From positions 62,001 to 126,000 of the forward strand of contig NZ_FNCN01000014.1 of NCBI RefSeq assembly GCF_900100605.1: a DNA stretch of 64,000 nucleotides, read 5' to 3'. How positions within the stretch are numbered: position 1 is the stretch's first letter; the number at the start of each line of letters is the position of its first letter. The notes under the pieces were generated by a model that was given only the letters and a program-made list of their open reading frames with translations, was not told the origin of the DNA and ran no database searches. Source of the stretch: Sinosporangium album. Lineage in GTDB: Bacteria > Actinomycetota > Actinomycetes > Streptosporangiales > Streptosporangiaceae. Below are positions 36,738 to 45,135 of this stretch, piece by piece. The position numbers were made by a program, and so were the translations under genes.

Positions 36738-37760
36738 GTGAACCCAGCAGAGTCCGCCTTCCTGCGCGCCTGCCGCCGCGAGCCCGTGCCGCACACCCCG
36801 GTGTGGTTCATGCGCCAGGCCGGTCGCTCGCTGCCCGAATACCGCGCCGTGCGCGCCGACGTGCCCATGCTGACCGCCTGCGCCGTTCCCGACCTCATCG
36901 TCGAGATCACCATGCAGCCGGTCCGGCGCTACGGCGTCGACGCCGCCATCTTCTTCAGCGACATCGTCGTCCCGCTCAAGGCCATCGGGATCGACCTCGA
37001 CATCAAGCCCGGGGTCGGCCCCGTCATCGCCGCGCCCATCCGCGACGCCGCCGGCGTCGCCACGCTGCGCCCGATCGAGCCCGACGACGTGCCCTACGTC
37101 ACCGAGGCGATCCGGGCCCTGGTCGGGGAGCTCGGCGGCACCCCGCTGATCGGGTTCGCCGGAGCCCCGTTCACCCTCGCGTCCTACCTGATCGAGGGCG
37201 GCCCCTCCAAGAACCACGACCGCACCAAGGCCATGATGTACGGCGAGCCCGCCCTGTGGCACGCGCTCATGGACCGGCTCACCGGCATCGTGATCGGCCA
37301 CCTGCGGCTCCAGGTGGAGGCCGGGGCCTCCGCTCTGCAGCTCTTCGACTCCTGGGTGGGCGCGGTCGCCCCCGACGACTACCGCGAGTTCGTCCTGCCG
37401 TACACGAGCCGCATCTTCGCCGCGCTCGACGACCTGTCGGTGCCGCGCATCCACTTCGGCGTCGGCACCGGCGAACTGCTCGGCCTGCTCGGCGAGGCGG
37501 GCGCCGACGTGGTCGGGGTCGACTGGCGGGTGCCGCTCGACGAGGCGGCCGTCAGGGTCGGACCGGGCAAGGCGCTCCAGGGCAACCTCGACCCCGCCAT
37601 CCTGCTCGCGCCGTTCGACGTGGTGGAGCAGCGGGCCCGCGACGTGCTCGCCAGGGGGGCCAAGGCCGAGGGACACATCTTCAACCTCGGCCACGGCGTG
37701 CTCCCCGGCACCGACCCCGACCAGCTCGCCCGCCTCACCGACCTCGTCCACGAGCACTGA
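36738..37760 (+). CDS. hemE: Uroporphyrinogen decarboxylase
   Basis: 340 residues from a GTG at 36738. The N-terminal [27 protein letters not shown] carries the conserved RQAGR motif, followed by [17 protein letters not shown] with the catalytic Asp and [27 protein letters not shown] and [13 protein letters not shown] complete the family pattern. It decarboxylates uroporphyrinogen III to coproporphyrinogen III. The AAGGGG just before the start is too close to serve as a normal ribosome site, so the leader above may matter. Ends 4 bases from the convergent DUF4349 gene. Confidence 0.96.
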   Translation: MNPAESAFLRACRREPVPHTPVWFMRQAGRSLPEYRAVRADVPMLTACAVPDLIVEITMQPVRRYGVDAAIFFSDIVVPLKAIGIDLDIKPGVGPVIAAPIRDAAGVATLRPIEPDDVPYVTEAIRALVGELGGTPLIGFAGAPFTLASYLIEGGPSKNHDRTKAMMYGEPALWHALMDRLTGIVIGHLRLQVEAGASALQLFDSWVGAVAPDDYREFVLPYTSRIFAALDDLSVPRIHFGVGTGELLGLLGEAGADVVGVDWRVPLDEAAVRVGPGKALQGNLDPAILLAPFDVVEQRARDVLARGAKAEGHIFNLGHGVLPGTDPDQLARLTDLVHEH

Positions 37761-37764
37761 GGGC

Positions 37765-38859
37765 TCACTTCCCGCGGTCCGCCCCCTCCTCTTCCTCCTC
37801 CGCCGGGGTGTCCTCGGCGGTCTCGCTCCGCGCCGGGTAAGGCGCGGGGGAGGCCGAGGCCACCGGGGACGCTGCGGGGGAAGCCGTGGCGGAGGGCGCG
37901 GGGGAGGCCGAGGCCGCCGCGGCGGCGCGCCGAGCGCGGCGGCGCCGCAGGGACCGGCGGACCGGCAGCACGACCAGCAGCGCCACCGGCACGATCACGA
38001 CGAGCCAGGGGAGCAGCGCGCCTGTCACGGCGAGGGCGACCGTGCCCGCCTCCAGCAGGGAGCGCCACCCTGCCGCGAGGCCGTCGCCGAAGCCCGCGGG
38101 CTCGTCGTCGGGGACGGGCTCGGTCGTCGTGCTCGCGTGGAGGGTCAGCGTGATCGTCGCCATCGACGTCTGCGACGCCAGGGCCTTCTGCCTGGCCGCA
38201 AGCGCCTCCAGCTCGCTCTCCCGGTCCGCCAGCTCCCGCTCGACCTTGAGCACGTCGCCGACCGTCTTGGCCCTGTCCAGCAGGGCGCGCAGCGAGTCCA
38301 GGGCGGCGCGGGCCGACTTGAGCCTGCTCTCGACGTCGGCCACGTCCTCGGTGACGTCCTCGGAGTCCTGGCTGATCGACTTGCGTTCCCCGAGCGCCGA
38401 GCCGAGGCGGTCCAGAGTGCTCTGGTAGGCCGCGGGCGGCACCTTGAAGACGAGCGTGGAGGTCTGCCTGCCGTACGAGCTGGACTCCTCCCTGCCCAGG
38501 TGGCCTCCGGCGGCGGCGACGAGCTCCTTGGCCTTCCCCGCGGCCTCGGCCACGTCGTGGGCCCGCACGGACAGGGAGGCGGTGTAGATGACGCTCCGCC
38601 CCTGGGGCGGCTCCAGTCGTACGGCATCGCCTCCGCTCGCGGGCGACCCTCCATTCGGGAGCGAACCTCCGCTCTCGGAGACGCGGCCGATGGACTCCTT
38701 CGGGGAGGGATCGTACCCCTGCCGCACCGATGATTGCGCGGTCGGCGCCGCGGCGGCCGTGTCGGAGTTGCTGTAGAGCGCGGACTCGTGGCCTGCACCG
38801 CATGAGGAGATCGTCACGGTGGCCGCGGCCAACGCCACGCCGTACCGAAGTCTGTTCAT
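37765..38859 (-). CDS. DUF4349 lipoprotein
   Basis: 364 residues. The signal ends in a lipobox (TISSC, Cys near 20). The DUF4349 region starts at about 75 (GRSVIYTASLSVRAHDVAEA), includes TSTLVFKVPPAAYQSTLDRLG, a long coiled coil near 145-200 (DVADVESRLKSARAALDSLRALLDRA), and TLHASTT. One C-terminal membrane helix (LPWLVVIVPVALLVVLPV, near 290) is followed by a basic stop-transfer and an ASPA-rich tail ending acidic. Function of the family is unknown. Lies between the heme genes but on the opposite strand. Confidence 0.88.
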   Translation of the reverse strand: MNRLRYGVALAAATVTISSCGAGHESALYSNSDTAAAAPTAQSSVRQGYDPSPKESIGRVSESGGSLPNGGSPASGGDAVRLEPPQGRSVIYTASLSVRAHDVAEAAGKAKELVAAAGGHLGREESSSYGRQTSTLVFKVPPAAYQSTLDRLGSALGERKSISQDSEDVTEDVADVESRLKSARAALDSLRALLDRAKTVGDVLKVERELADRESELEALAARQKALASQTSMATITLTLHASTTTEPVPDDEPAGFGDGLAAGWRSLLEAGTVALAVTGALLPWLVVIVPVALLVVLPVRRSLRRRRARRAAAAASASPAPSATASPAASPVASASPAPYPARSETAEDTPAEEEEEGADRGK

Positions 38860-38980
38860 GACCCCATCACGGACAAGATTGGCAATGGGTTCGACGTTGG
38901 AGTCACGATGGCGTCACGGCGGGGTGAGTGACGGAGGGGCGTGTGCCGACCCCGCCGCCCGGCCGGTAGCGTCGGGTGTC

Positions 38981-40429
38981 ATGGAAGGCAATCGACGTCA
39001 TGTCGTGGTCATCGGCGGGGGCATCGCGGGGCTCGCGGCGGCCTGGTTCCTCCGGCAGGGCGGCGACAGGGTCCGCGTGACGGTTCTCGAGGGCTCGGAC
39101 CGGGTGGGCGGCAAACTCCGCGCGTCCGAGGTCGCCGGAGTCATGGTGGACGAGGGCGCCGAGGCGATGATCGCGCGGCGCCCCGAGGGCAAGGAGCTCG
39201 CCGCGCTCGTCGGCCTCGGCGACGAGCTGGTCGACCCGGGCAGCACGAAGGCATCGATCCTCAGCAGGGGCGCGCTGCGCCCGATGCCCGAGGGGCAGGT
39301 CATGGGCGTGCCCTCCGACCTGCTGGCGCTCGCGAAAACGGGCATCCTCTCGCCTGCGGGGCTCGCCCGCGTGCCGCTCGACCAGATCCTGCCGGCCACC
39401 CTGATCAACACCGACGTGTCGGTGGCCGCCTATGTCAGGGCGCGGCTCGGCGGAGAGGTCCTCGACCGGATCGTCGAGCCGCTCCTCGGCGGCGTCTACG
39501 CGGGCCGGGCCGAGCGGCTGTCCCTGGACGCCACGATGCCGCGCGTGGCCGCCGCGGCCCGCTCCGAGCGGTCGCTGCTCGCCATCGCCCGCGACCTCGC
39601 CGCCGGCGTCCCGTCGGACGCGGGACCGGTCTTCACCACGCTGAAGCGGGGCATGGGCAGCCTGCCCGAGGCGGTCGCCGCCGCCTCCGGCGCGGAGATC
39701 CGCATCGGGGTCATGGTGAGGGAACTCCGCCGCACGGAGGAGGGGTGGAGGCTCGTCACGGGGCCCGCCCGGGCGCCCGAGACGGTCGAGGCCGACGCCG
39801 TGATCGTCGCCGTTCCGGCGATCCCGGCGCGGCGGCTCCTGGAATCCGACGTGCCGAAGGCCGCCGCCGAGCTCGCCCGCATCGACTACGCGAGCATGGC
39901 CGTCGTCACGCTGGCCTACCCACGTTCGGCCTTCCCCTCCGCACCGCTCGGCAGCGGCTACCTGGTCCCGCCCGTGGAGGGCCGCCCGGTCAAGGCCGTG
40001 ACGTTCAGCTCCATCAAGTGGCCTCATCTCGCGTCGGCCGACCCCGACCTGGTCGTGGTGCGCTGCTCCCTCGGCCGCCTGGGGGAGGAGCACGTGCTCC
40101 AGCGGTCCGACTCCGAGCTGATCTCGCTCGCCATGGACGAGATGGGCGAGATCATGGGCGCCCGCGGGCTGCCGCGCGGCACGCGCGTGACCCGGTGGGG
40201 CGGGTCGCTCCCGCAATACGACGTGGGCCACCTCGACCGGGTCGCCAGGATCCGGGCCGCGGTGGCCGAGCAGCCCGGCCTCGCCGTGTGCGGCGCCGCC
40301 TTCGACGGGGTGGGGATCCCGGCCTGCGTGGCCACCGGGCGCACGGCGGCGGCCCGGATTCTCGACCATGTCACGCAGGGGAGACAATGGCGGGACAGCG
40401 CGATTAGCGTCGCCGGAGCAGGCTCCTAG
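38981..40429 (+). CDS. hemG: Coproporphyrinogen III oxidase (HemG/HemY/CgoX type)
   Basis: 482 residues from ATG 38981. FAD dinucleotide fold VVVIGGGIAGLAAAWFLRQGG at the start, VTVLEGSDRVGGKLRA, and the C-terminal FAD motif GLAVCGAAFDGVGIPACVATGRTAA. In actinobacteria this enzyme oxidises coproporphyrinogen III to coproporphyrin III for the coproporphyrin-dependent heme route, consistent with hemQ 86 bases downstream. Separated from hemE by the inverted DUF4349 gene. Confidence 0.95.
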   Translation: MEGNRRHVVVIGGGIAGLAAAWFLRQGGDRVRVTVLEGSDRVGGKLRASEVAGVMVDEGAEAMIARRPEGKELAALVGLGDELVDPGSTKASILSRGALRPMPEGQVMGVPSDLLALAKTGILSPAGLARVPLDQILPATLINTDVSVAAYVRARLGGEVLDRIVEPLLGGVYAGRAERLSLDATMPRVAAAARSERSLLAIARDLAAGVPSDAGPVFTTLKRGMGSLPEAVAAASGAEIRIGVMVRELRRTEEGWRLVTGPARAPETVEADAVIVAVPAIPARRLLESDVPKAAAELARIDYASMAVVTLAYPRSAFPSAPLGSGYLVPPVEGRPVKAVTFSSIKWPHLASADPDLVVVRCSLGRLGEEHVLQRSDSELISLAMDEMGEIMGARGLPRGTRVTRWGGSLPQYDVGHLDRVARIRAAVAEQPGLAVCGAAFDGVGIPACVATGRTAAARILDHVTQGRQWRDSAISVAGAGS

Positions 40430-40515
40430 CGGCTCGCGTCCGGTGTTCCCGGGCGCGGCGCGCCCGGGGCACTTCGAGCGGCTCGCGCCCGGCTGGACGC
40501 GTCTGATTCGGAAGG

Positions 40516-41223
40516 GTGAGGAAGACGAACGACACATCGCGGCCCAAGGCACGCGACCTCAACAACGTGATCCGCTACACCATGTGGTCGGTCTTCAGGG
40601 TGCGCGAGCACTGCCCCGACGCCCGGGACTCCCTCGCCGTCGAGGTCGACGAGCTGCTGGCGCAGGTCGCCGAGAAGGACGTCGTGACCCGTGGCGTCTA
40701 CGACGTGGCGGGGTTCCGCGGCGACGCGGACTACATGTTCTGGTGGCACGCGGCGACGCCAGAAGCCCTCCAGGAGGTCTACACGCGGTTCCGCCGCACC
40801 CGGCTCGGCCGTCTCAGCGAGCCGGTCTGGTCGGCGATGGCGCTCCACCGCCCCGCGGAGTTCAACAAGTCGCACATCCCCGCCTTCCTGGCGGAGGAGG
40901 AGCCCCGGGCCTACGTCAGCGTCTACCCGTTCGTCCGGTCCCTGGAGTGGTATCTCCTGGACGACGCCGACCGGCGCAGGATGCTCGCCGAGCACGGCAT
41001 GATGGCCCGCGACTACCCCGACGTGCGCGCCAACACCGTGGCCTGCTTCTCGCTCAACGACTACGAGTGGATGCTGGCCTTCGAGGCCGACGAACTGCAC
41101 CGCATCGTCGACCTGATGCGCACGCTGCGCGGTGCCGAGGCCCGTAGGCACACCCGTGAGGAGACGCCGTTCTACACGGGGGCGCGTAAACCCGTGTCCG
41201 AACTGGTCGCCTCGCTGCCCTGA
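40516..41223 (+). CDS. hemQ: Coproheme decarboxylase (HemQ, chlorite-dismutase family)
   Basis: 235 residues, normal for Hem[16 protein letters not shown] at the start, the central [14 protein letters not shown] and [11 protein letters not shown], and the active-site [14 protein letters not shown] and [31 protein letters not shown] are all present; the His of the HGMM motif is the proximal heme ligand and the Tyr of SVYPF the catalytic Tyr by family knowledge. It decarboxylates coproheme III to heme b with peroxide. The start is a GTG very near 40516. Probably co-transcribed with hemG. Confidence 0.95.
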   Translation: MRKTNDTSRPKARDLNNVIRYTMWSVFRVREHCPDARDSLAVEVDELLAQVAEKDVVTRGVYDVAGFRGDADYMFWWHAATPEALQEVYTRFRRTRLGRLSEPVWSAMALHRPAEFNKSHIPAFLAEEEPRAYVSVYPFVRSLEWYLLDDADRRRMLAEHGMMARDYPDVRANTVACFSLNDYEWMLAFEADELHRIVDLMRTLRGAEARRHTREETPFYTGARKPVSELVASLP

Positions 41224-41260
41224 CCCGCTTGACCCGCTTGACCTGCTTGACCTGCTTGAC
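41221..41260. repeat. Tandem 9-bp repeats beginning in the hemQ stop codon
   Basis: Four 9-base units TGACCCGCT, TGACCCGCT, TGACCTGCT, TGACCTGCT, and a partial fifth. The first TGA is the hemQ stop. The array lies just before the terminator palindrome. Confidence 0.85.
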
Positions 41261-41534
41261 CCCGTGGGGCCCGGAAGGACGTCCTTCCGGGCCCCGCCAC
41301 GTTCAGCGCACCCTCACCCGTGTCTTGCTGCAGAGGCAGCAGCGCTGCACCATAACGTTTCCTATGCTTTCGATGGTTTCCCATCTGTGGCGCAGGTGCA
41401 GACGTATCTTGCCCAACGACTCCACCGTTTCCCCGTCCGGTTTTCGAACCCCCAACCGAGTACCCAACGGTGAACGCGTCAACCAGTCCCCCAGTTTGCT
41501 ATAGGTTTAAAGATCGGCTACGTTCCGCCGAACG
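41224..41534. other. Intergenic region after hemQ
   Basis: 311 bases between convergent hemQ and msrB. It contains the 9-bp repeats, the terminator palindrome, and a lower-GC part (41340-41530). No gene is seen. Confidence 0.5.
41266..41295. terminator. Perfect 30-bp palindrome between hemQ and msrB
   Basis: A 15-bp perfect inverted repeat, GGGGCCCGGAAGGAC followed directly by its complement, 42 bases beyond the hemQ stop. It may end transcription of hemQ; msrB, arriving from the other side, stops over 200 bases away. Confidence 0.8.
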
Positions 41535-41936
41535 CTAGGATGACGAAGCCAGGCGCAGCGAGATCGAGTTGATGCAGTAGCGGTCGTCGGTGGGTGTCGG
41601 ATAGCCCTCACCGTGGAAGACGTGCCCGAGGTGGGAGTCGCAGCGGGCGCAGCGCACCTCGGTGCGCACCATGCTGTGGGAACGGTCCTCGATCAGCACG
41701 ACCGCCTCCGACTCGCTGGGCTCGAAGAAGGACGGCCAGCCGCAGTGCGAGTCGAACTTCGCCTCGGATCTGAAGAGCTCCGCACCGCAGGCGCGGCAGG
41801 AGTAGACGCCGACGGCTTTGCTGTCGGTGTACTCCCCGGTGAACGGACGCTCAGTGCCGGCCTCTCTGAGCACGTGGAACTCTTCAGGCGTGAGTTGCGC
41901 CCGCCACTCCGCGTCGCTTTTGATCACCTTGTCCAT
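41535..41936 (-). CDS. msrB: Peptide-methionine (R)-S-oxide reductase
   Basis: 133 residues, the length of a free-standing MsrB. Zinc-binding pairs CRACG and [40 protein letters not shown] and the catalytic Cys in [10 protein letters not shown] near the C-terminus are intact. It repairs oxidised methionine in proteins. Monocistronic, divergent from the LigD-type gene. Confidence 0.97.
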   Translation of the reverse strand: MDKVIKSDAEWRAQLTPEEFHVLREAGTERPFTGEYTDSKAVGVYSCRACGAELFRSEAKFDSHCGWPSFFEPSESEAVVLIEDRSHSMVRTEVRCARCDSHLGHVFHGEGYPTPTDDRYCINSISLRLASSS

Positions 41937-42033
41937 GTAATCAGCCTACGGGTGAGATGCCACCGATCCGGCTTGGCGTGGCCGGGGCATGAGTTCCGGT
42001 TGGCCGAATCCAGGTGCGGGTAGCGTCTGAAAT

Positions 42034-43044
42034 GTGGCATCGCCGTACATCGAACTGGACGCCGGGGGACGGACGGTCAAGGTCAGCAACCCCGACAAGA
42101 TCTACTTCCCGGACATCGGGGCGACCAAGCGCGACCTGGTGGAGTACTACATCAGCGTCGGTGAGGGAGCCGTACGCGCCCTGCGCGACCGGCCCACCTA
42201 TCTCAAACGCCATCCCGACGGCGTCCACACCGAGGCGATCTACCAGAAACGCCTCCCCGCACGCCACCCCGACTGGATGCAGACCGTCACCGTCCGGTTC
42301 CCCAGCGGGCGCAGCGCCGACGCCCTCAAAGTCACCCAGGTCGCCGACCTCGCCTACTGCGCCAACCTCGGCACCATCGACTTCCACCCCTGGCCCGCCC
42401 GGGCCGGCGACCTCGACCACCCCGACGAACTCCGCATCGACGTCGACCCCCAGCCCGGCACCGATTTCGAACACGCCCGCACCGTGGCCCTCGCCGTACG
42501 CGACCTCCTCGGCGAACTCGGTATCACCGGCTATCCCAAGACATCGGGCAGCCGCGGCATCCACGTCAACGTGCGCATCGAAACCCGCTGGACCTTCACC
42601 GAAGTACGGCACGCCGCCATCGCCCTCGCCCGCGAAATCGAACGGCGCGCACCCGACCTCGTCACCACCGCCTGGTGGAAGGAGGAACGCGGCGAGAAGG
42701 TCTTCATCGACTACAACCAGAACGCCAGGGACCGCACTGTGGCCGCGGCCTACTCCGTGCGCGCCAAACCCCACGCCCCCGTCTCCACCCCGCTCACCTG
42801 GAAAGAGCTCGAAACCGCCGACCCGGACGCCTTCGACCTGCGCACCGTCCCCGTGAGATTCGCCGAACTCGGCGACGTCCACGCGGGTATCGACGACCAG
42901 GCGTTCTCCCTGGCCACGCTGCTGGACTGGTATGAGACCGACGAACGCGGCGACATGCCCTACCCGCCCAACTACCCGAAGATGCCCGGCGAACCACGCC
43001 GCGTCCAACCCAGCAAAGCCCGCCGCGAACCCGACGGCCGGTAG
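42034..43044 (+). CDS. LigD-type polymerase domain protein (NHEJ primase-polymerase)
   Basis: 336 residues, GTG start. A free-standing version of the archaeo-eukaryotic-primase-like polymerase of bacterial LigD: KVSNPDKIYFPD, DRPTYLKRHPDGV, the catalytic LRIDVDPQPG (two Asp), KTSGSRGIHVNVRI and VFIDYNQNARDRTVAAAYSVRA with the third Asp. In mycobacteria and relatives such proteins fill gaps in double-strand-break repair or act with Ku and ligase. It faces an ATP-dependent ligase gene whose end is 41 bases away, so the parts of a LigD are encoded separately. No ku gene is visible in the window. Confidence 0.92.
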   Translation: MASPYIELDAGGRTVKVSNPDKIYFPDIGATKRDLVEYYISVGEGAVRALRDRPTYLKRHPDGVHTEAIYQKRLPARHPDWMQTVTVRFPSGRSADALKVTQVADLAYCANLGTIDFHPWPARAGDLDHPDELRIDVDPQPGTDFEHARTVALAVRDLLGELGITGYPKTSGSRGIHVNVRIETRWTFTEVRHAAIALAREIERRAPDLVTTAWWKEERGEKVFIDYNQNARDRTVAAAYSVRAKPHAPVSTPLTWKELETADPDAFDLRTVPVRFAELGDVHAGIDDQAFSLATLLDWYETDERGDMPYPPNYPKMPGEPRRVQPSKARREPDGR

Positions 43045-43085
43045 CCTGCCGAGACATCCCCCCGCGGGGCGGGTCGGCGCGGGCG

Positions 43086-44150
43086 TCAGCGGGCCAGGAT
43101 GGCGTCGAGGTCGTAGCCGAGCGGCCGTTCGAGCTGGCCGTAGGTGCAGGAGGCCGGGGTGCGGTCGACGCGCCAGCGGCGGAACCTGGCGGTGTGGCGG
43201 AAGCGGTCGCCCTCCATATGGTCGTAGGCCACCTCGGCCACGAGCTCCGGCCGGAGAGGGATGAACGACAGGTCCTTCTTGGCGTTCCACCGCGACACCG
43301 CGCCCGGCAGGCGCTGCCCACCCGGCTGCTCCGCCCACGCGCCCCACGGGTGTGCGGCCAGGTCGCCCTCGACGTACGGCGCGAGCTCCGTGACCAGTTC
43401 CGCGCGGCGGGCCATGGGGAAGGCCCCGGCGACGCCGACGTGGTGGAGCACCCCCGCGTCGTCGTAGAGGCCCAGCAGCAGCGAGCCGACCACGGGACCG
43501 GACTTGTGCTCCCGGTAGCCCGCGATCACCACGTCGGCGGTGCGCTCATGCTTGACCTTGAACATGACCCGCTTGTCCGGCATGTAGCCGAGGTCGCCGG
43601 GTTTGACGATGATGCCGTCGATGCCGGCGCCCTCGAAGATCTCGAACCACTCGGCGGCCTGCTCGCCGTTGGTGGTGACAGGCGTCAGCCGTACGCTGCC
43701 GCCCGCATGCCCGAAGATCTCCTTGAGACGGGCGCGGCGCTCGGCGAACGGCGCCTCCATGAGGCTGTCGTCGCCGACGGCGAGCAGGTCGAACGCGACG
43801 AACCACGCGGGGGTCTGCTCGGCGAGCAGCCGCACCCGGGACGCGGCGGGATGGATGCGGTTCTGCAGCGAGTCGAAGTCGAGCTCGGCGCCGCGCCGGA
43901 TCACGATCTCGCCGTCGAGGACGACACGCTCGGGAAGCTCCCGCCGTACGGCGTCGACCAGCTCGGGGAAGTAGCGGGTGAAAGGCCGCTCGTTGCGGCT
44001 GCCGAGATGGACGTCGTCGCCGTCGCGGAACACGATGCAGCGGAAGCCGTCCCACTTCGGCTCGTAGAACAGCGTGCCGTCCTGCGGCGGCATGGTCTTG
44101 ACCGCTTTGGCGAGCATCGGCGCGATCGGCGGAAGGACCGGCAGGTCCAT
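43086..44150 (-). CDS. ATP-dependent DNA ligase (LigC-like)
   Basis: 354 residues from ATG 44150. The nucleotidyl-lysine motif EPKWDGFR is near residue 33, followed by LGSRNERPFTRYFP, VLDGEIVI, EGIIVK-equivalent GIDGIIVKPGDLGYMPDKR and FKVKHERTADVVI. The C-terminal OB-fold region ends in GQLERPLGYDL. The size and motifs match mycobacterial LigC, which supports break and excision repair with stand-alone polymerases. It ends close to the LigD-type polymerase gene, on the other strand, and is 2 bases downstream of the RibD-C gene. Confidence 0.93.
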   Translation of the reverse strand: MDLPVLPPIAPMLAKAVKTMPPQDGTLFYEPKWDGFRCIVFRDGDDVHLGSRNERPFTRYFPELVDAVRRELPERVVLDGEIVIRRGAELDFDSLQNRIHPAASRVRLLAEQTPAWFVAFDLLAVGDDSLMEAPFAERRARLKEIFGHAGGSVRLTPVTTNGEQAAEWFEIFEGAGIDGIIVKPGDLGYMPDKRVMFKVKHERTADVVIAGYREHKSGPVVGSLLLGLYDDAGVLHHVGVAGAFPMARRAELVTELAPYVEGDLAAHPWGAWAEQPGGQRLPGAVSRWNAKKDLSFIPLRPELVAEVAYDHMEGDRFRHTARFRRWRVDRTPASCTYGQLERPLGYDLDAILAR

Positions 44151-44152
44151 GG

Positions 44153-44872
44153 TTACCCCCGGACGTACTTGCAGAAGAGGAACCCCTCCTCTTCCAACAG
44201 ATGGGCCAGCCCCATGGTGAGCTGGCATATCTCTCCGTTGAGTATGCGTGCCGCCCCGCCGCCGATGAGCATTGGGCTCAGGGTGAGGCAGAGCTCGTCG
44301 AGCACTCCCGCGGTGGCGAGCTGCCCGTTGACGCGCGGACCGCCTTCGCACAGGACGCGCGTCAGGCCGCGGGCGTGGAGCTCGGCGACGGCGCGGGCGA
44401 GGTCGACGCGGTCGTCGCCGGCGATGACGACGTCGGCGGCCTTGGCGGCTTCGCGCCGCCGGTCGGCGGGGGCCGACTCGCACGTGATGACGATGGTGCG
44501 GGAGCCGGCTTCGGTCTCGGTGAACAGCGGGCTGGCGAGGTCGACATCCAGACGGCGCGTGATCACGGCGATGGGGGGTGCGGGGGTGCGCCCGGAGCGG
44601 AGTTCCTCCCAGGAGGAGCGCGGCCGGGCCGGGCCGTACGCCTCGGTGCGCACCGTCGACGCGCCGACCAGGATCACGTCGGCAAGGCCCCGCAGGACGC
44701 CGAAGATCCGCCGGTCGCCCTTGCTCGACAGCCCTCCCGACAGGCCCTTCACCCACGCGCCCCCGTCGGAGCTCGCCACCATGTTGACCCGCAGCCAGGG
44801 GCGGCCCTCCGGGTAGGCGTAGGCGAGCGGGATGTCCACGTCAAGGTCGGGTTCAGGAAGGAGTCTGCGCAC
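44153..44872 (-). CDS. RibD C-terminal / pyrimidine-reductase-like protein
   Basis: 239 residues from a GTG at 44872 (AAGGTGG upstream). RVNMVASSDGGAWVKGLSGGLSSKGDRRIFGVLRGLADVILVG is the dihydrofolate-reductase-like core of RibD C-terminal proteins; VLCEGGPRVNGQL and LCLTLSPMLIGG follow. There is no N-terminal deaminase domain, so it is a stand-alone reductase; the family includes riboflavin-biosynthesis and other NADPH-dependent reductases. Only 2 bases separate it from the ligase gene, so they are likely co-transcribed. Substrate not assignable. Confidence 0.88.
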   Translation of the reverse strand: MRRLLPEPDLDVDIPLAYAYPEGRPWLRVNMVASSDGGAWVKGLSGGLSSKGDRRIFGVLRGLADVILVGASTVRTEAYGPARPRSSWEELRSGRTPAPPIAVITRRLDVDLASPLFTETEAGSRTIVITCESAPADRRREAAKAADVVIAGDDRVDLARAVAELHARGLTRVLCEGGPRVNGQLATAGVLDELCLTLSPMLIGGGAARILNGEICQLTMGLAHLLEEEGFLFCKYVRG

Positions 44873-45051
44873 GTATCCACCTTGGCACAGGCGTGTCGCG
44901 CACGGCGGCCCGGGTAGCGGGGCGGATTCGGCAGGGGATGTGCGCAGTGTTACGCATCCGGCATGCCATGTGCTGAAGGGGGAGGATGTCCCCTCACGGC
45001 GGTACGGCTCCCGTGCCCACGAATGGCGACGTGCGAAGGGGCGCCTGCGGA

Positions 45052-45085
45052 AAGGTCCGCCGCCCCGGCCGGGGCGGCGGACCTT
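45052..45085. terminator. 34-bp palindrome after the amidase gene
   Basis: A perfect 17-bp inverted repeat centred between 45068 and 45069, AAGGTCCGCCGCCCCGG and complement. It is 50 bases beyond the amidase stop and ends in the direction of leftward transcription with CTTT. Confidence 0.8.
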
Positions 45086-45115
45086 CTCGCAGGACCTCGC
45101 AGGACCTCGCAGGAC
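45086..45115. repeat. Tandem 10-bp repeats (CTCGCAGGAC)
   Basis: Three perfect units between the amidase stop and its terminator palindrome. They would lie in the 3' untranslated part of the mRNA. No function is evident. Confidence 0.85.
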
Positions 45116-45135
45116 GTGCGGCGATCTCCGCTGTT

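Larger units (their letters stand above)
44873..45135. other. Gap between RibD-C and amidase genes
   Basis: 263 bases. The left part carries the RibD-C promoter region (no clear hexamers). The right part holds the amidase terminator and the 10-bp repeats. No gene is seen. Confidence 0.45.

Noticed and set aside
41221-41260. CRISPR-like or binding-site array after hemQ
   Set aside because: Nine-base units are contiguous without spacers and slightly diverged; slippage is the simpler explanation.
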